NCBI GenBank assembly: GCA_902494855.1
Contig: CABUVC010000016.1
Span: forward strand, 1 to 15,820
Direction of reading: 5' to 3'
From: an uncultured Collinsella sp.
Lineage (GTDB): Bacteria; Actinomycetota; Coriobacteriia; Coriobacteriales; Coriobacteriaceae
DNA: 15,820 bases
A model generated the notes under the pieces. It made no database searches. It was not told the origin of the DNA and was given only the letters and a program-made list of their open reading frames with translations. Below, one piece after another: positions 14,249 through 15,820 of this stretch. A program made the translations under genes and the position numbers. Each line of letters starts with the position of its first letter. Position 1 is the first letter of the stretch.

Positions 14249-14275
14249 GGCTCTTATCAGAGCCTTTGATATCAT
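14249..14275 (+). promoter_or_regulatory. Inverted repeat and possible -10 upstream of pyrH
   Basis: GGCTCT-TATC-AGAGCC (14249-14264) is a perfect 6-bp inverted repeat followed by TTTGA and TATCAT (14270-14275), which could be the pyrH -10. No good -35 is found at the right distance, so if this is the promoter it would need help from an activator. The repeat could also act as a second small terminator. Confidence 0.35.
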
Positions 14276-14304
14276 ATTGAGAGTCTAATTAAAGGAGGAT
14301 CGCT

Positions 14305-15027
14305 TTGTCCGACATCCGATATAAACGAGTGCTTCTTAAGCTTTCCGGCGAAGCGCTGATGGGCGACGGCCAATATGGCATCGACCCCAAGGTTACCGAT
14401 CATCTTGCCAAGCAGGTCAAGGAGCTGCTCGCCGTTGGCCATGAGGTCGGCGTCGTTGTCGGCGGCGGCAATATTTTCCGTGGCATGGCCGGCGCTGCCG
14501 GTGGCATGGAGCGTGCTCAGGCCGACTACATGGGCATGCTGGCAACCGTTATGAACGCGCTCGCCCTGCAGGATGCCTTCGAGCATAACGATGTTCCCTG
14601 CCGCGTGATGAGCGCTATCCAGATGAACGAGATCTGCGAGCCCTATATTCGCCGTCGCGCTATCAACCACCTTTCCAAGGGCAACGTTGTTATTTTTGCC
14701 GCCGGTTCGGGTAATCCGTACTTTACGACCGACACCGCCGCGGCTCTTCGTGCGTGCGAGATCGGCGCCGAGATTCTGATTAAAGCCACCAAGGTTGACG
14801 GCATCTACGACAAGGATCCCGTCAAGTGCGCCGATGCCGTCCGTTTTGACAAGATTACTTATCACGAGGTTCTCGTTCGCGGCCTGCAGGTTATGGATTC
14901 CACAGCTACGGCCCTGTGCCAGGATAACCGTATGCCTATTTTGGTCCTCAATATCGATGGCGAGGACACCGTCAAACGCGCGCTCGCGGGTGAACCCGTC
15001 GGCACGCTCGTCTATCAGGAGGATTAA
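14305..15027 (+). CDS. pyrH: UMP kinase (uridylate kinase)
   Basis: A 240-residue hexameric amino-acid-kinase-fold enzyme that phosphorylates UMP to UDP with ATP, the step feeding UTP and CTP synthesis. Visible motifs are KRVLLKLSGEALMG (from residue 7), VVGGGNIFRG (51-60), GSGNPYFTTDTAA (134-146) and KATKVDGIYDKDP. The start is TTG 14305, with AAAGGAGG (14291-14298) 6 bases upstream; no in-frame ATG or GTG fits. Bacterial PyrH is often allosterically controlled by GTP and UTP (family knowledge). frr begins 2 bases after its stop, and the frr ribosome binding site lies inside pyrH, so the two are translationally linked. Confidence 0.97.
   Translation: MSDIRYKRVLLKLSGEALMGDGQYGIDPKVTDHLAKQVKELLAVGHEVGVVVGGGNIFRGMAGAAGGMERAQADYMGMLATVMNALALQDAFEHNDVPCRVMSAIQMNEICEPYIRRRAINHLSKGNVVIFAAGSGNPYFTTDTAAALRACEIGAEILIKATKVDGIYDKDPVKCADAVRFDKITYHEVLVRGLQVMDSTATALCQDNRMPILVLNIDGEDTVKRALAGEPVGTLVYQED
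15017..15022 (+). promoter_or_regulatory. Ribosome binding site of frr inside pyrH
   Basis: AGGAGG encodes the last codons of pyrH and lies 7 bases before the frr ATG at 15030. Confidence 0.85.
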
Positions 15028-15029
15028 GC

Positions 15030-15566
15030 ATGGCAGAGAACATCACCGCCCATATGGACAAGTCGCTCGAGTCCCTCAAGCATAACTTCTCCAAGGTCCG
15101 TACCGGTCGCGCCAACGCCAACATTCTGTCCGACATCACCGTCGATTATTACGGTGTTCCCACGCCGGTCACGCAGGTTGCCGCCGTCAAGACCCCCGAG
15201 GCTCACATGCTGCTCATCGAGCCGTGGGACAAGGCCCTCATCAACGCTATCGTCAAGGCCATCGGCGCTTCCGATCTGGGCATTACCCCCAACTCCGATG
15301 GCACCGTCGTTCGTCTTCCGTTCCCGGCTCCCACTGAGGAGCGCCGTCGCGAGCTCGTCAAGGAGTGCCGCGAGTACGCCGAGCAGGCCAAGGTGTCTAT
15401 CCGTAACATCCGTCGCGACTTCAACAACAAGCTCGAGCGCGATGAGGAGCTCACCGAGGACGATGTCCGTCGCGAGCAGGCCAAGGTCCAGAAGCATACC
15501 GATGAGTATGTCGCCAAGGTCGAGGAGCTTCTGAAGGAAAAAGAAGCCGAGGTCATGGAGATCTAA
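15030..15566 (+). CDS. frr: Ribosome recycling factor
   Basis: A 178-residue factor that, with EF-G, splits post-termination ribosomes. The hallmark KVRTGRANANIL is at residues 22-33, followed by YYGVPTPVTQVA, EPWDKALINAIVKAI, SDLGITPNSDGTVVRLPFPAPTEERRRELVK and the long C-terminal three-helix-bundle segment (RRDFNNKLERDEELTEDDVRREQAKVQK). It is a few residues shorter than the usual 185, mainly at the N-terminus. The ATG at 15030 has a well-placed ribosome binding site in pyrH. The uppS GTG begins one base after its TAA, consistent with a pyrH-frr-uppS operon. Confidence 0.97.
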   Translation: MAENITAHMDKSLESLKHNFSKVRTGRANANILSDITVDYYGVPTPVTQVAAVKTPEAHMLLIEPWDKALINAIVKAIGASDLGITPNSDGTVVRLPFPAPTEERRRELVKECREYAEQAKVSIRNIRRDFNNKLERDEELTEDDVRREQAKVQKHTDEYVAKVEELLKEKEAEVMEI

Positions 15567-15567
15567 G

Positions 15568-15820
15568 GTGCAATACGACGAGCATAAACTGGTCGAGTAC
15601 TTTGCCGACGCCCCTGCGGGCGTCGGTTTTTCCGACCTTGACCTCAATAACATTCCGCACCATATCTCGTGCATCATGGACGGCAACGGTCGTTGGGCCA
15701 CGTCGCGCGGTCTTGCACGCACCGAGGGTCATAAGGCAGGTATCGTCTCGCTGCGCGAGATCATTACCGCCTGCGTGCGTCTGGGCGTCGACGTGCTTTC
15801 TGCCTATGCGTTTTCGACCG
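15568..15820 (+). CDS. uppS: Undecaprenyl diphosphate synthase (isoprenyl transferase), 3'-truncated by window edge
   Basis: The first 84 residues of the cis-prenyltransferase that makes the C55 lipid carrier for peptidoglycan and other wall polymers. HHISCIMDGNGRWATSRGLARTEGHKAG is the diagnostic segment; Asp38 is the catalytic Asp and His55 the conserved His of GHxxG. It ends in the window with SAYAFST, where the family continues with EN. About 29 residues precede the motif, somewhat longer than in E. coli. The start is taken as GTG 15568, with TGGAG (15556-15560) 7 bases upstream; there is no ATG, GTG or TTG between it and the conserved core. A perfect terminator-like hairpin lies within codons 13-22 (see separate entry). 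Confidence 0.94.
   Translation, partial: MQYDEHKLVEYFADAPAGVGFSDLDLNNIPHHISCIMDGNGRWATSRGLARTEGHKAGIVSLREIITACVRLGVDVLSAYAFST
15605..15631 (+). terminator. Terminator-like hairpin inside the uppS 5' coding region
   Basis: CCGACGCCC-CTGC-GGGCGTCGG (15605-15626) is a perfect 9-bp GC-rich stem with a 4-base loop, immediately followed by TTTTT (15627-15631). It is 37 bases into uppS and 38 after the frr stop. In form it is a complete intrinsic terminator; whether it terminates while ribosomes are translating uppS is unknown. Confidence 0.65.

Noticed and set aside
1..15820. Mobile element, CRISPR, toxin-antitoxin or defence system
   Set aside because: All genes are recognisable housekeeping functions in a conserved order; no transposase, direct-repeat array or small toxin/antitoxin pair was seen. 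XerC here is a chromosomal Xer recombinase by context and sequence, not an integrase of an element.

Overview
The window is a gene-dense, GC-rich bacterial chromosome segment with every gene on the + strand. Gene content, order and codon usage fit a Gram-positive, high-GC anaerobe; my best guess is the Coriobacteriia (Collinsella-like). That guess rests on protein and codon flavour, a glyS/PPDK-regulator/PPDK block and the lack of any Proteobacterial signature, not on a database match. I see no phage, insertion sequence, CRISPR array, rRNA or tRNA.

Layout: (1) 1-2444, the 3' part of glyS (glycyl-tRNA synthetase beta) followed by the PPDK regulatory kinase/phosphorylase. (2) 2445-2741, a comparatively AT-rich intergenic stretch with a promoter-embedded palindrome and four TTTACC repeats, then ppdK (2742-5492) with a strong terminator. 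(3) 5605-6107, rplS as a single-gene transcription unit with its own promoter, leader hairpin and terminator. (4) 6137-7016, rnhB and its terminator. (5) 7115-12324, a tightly packed run yraN-comM-dprA-trmFO-xerC (DNA processing, tRNA modification, chromosome dimer resolution) with overlapping or nearly touching genes. (6) 12374-14245, promoter, structured leader, rpsB, tsf and a terminator. (7) 14249-15820, pyrH-frr-uppS (UMP kinase, ribosome recycling factor, undecaprenyl diphosphate synthase); uppS runs off the right edge.

The order rplS-rnhB-...-dprA-trmFO-xerC-...-rpsB-tsf-pyrH-frr-uppS is a compressed version of the Bacillus-type chromosomal order. The neighbours usual there (rbgA, topA, hslVU, codY) are missing, and yraN-comM is inserted. 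Functionally the window joins translation (GlyS, L19, S2, EF-Ts, RRF, TrmFO), nucleotide and energy metabolism (PyrH, PPDK and its regulator), genome maintenance (RNase HII, DprA, ComM, XerC) and cell-wall lipid carrier synthesis (UppS).

I do not see a new multigene system. The observations most worth a second look are small: xerC has no ATG/GTG/TTG/CTG able to give the full protein and seems to start at an AUA overlapping the trmFO stop codon; a perfect intrinsic-terminator structure lies inside the first 22 codons of uppS; the rpsB leader has mutually exclusive hairpins around its ribosome binding site; and palindromes sit inside the spacers of the ppdK-upstream and rpsB promoters.
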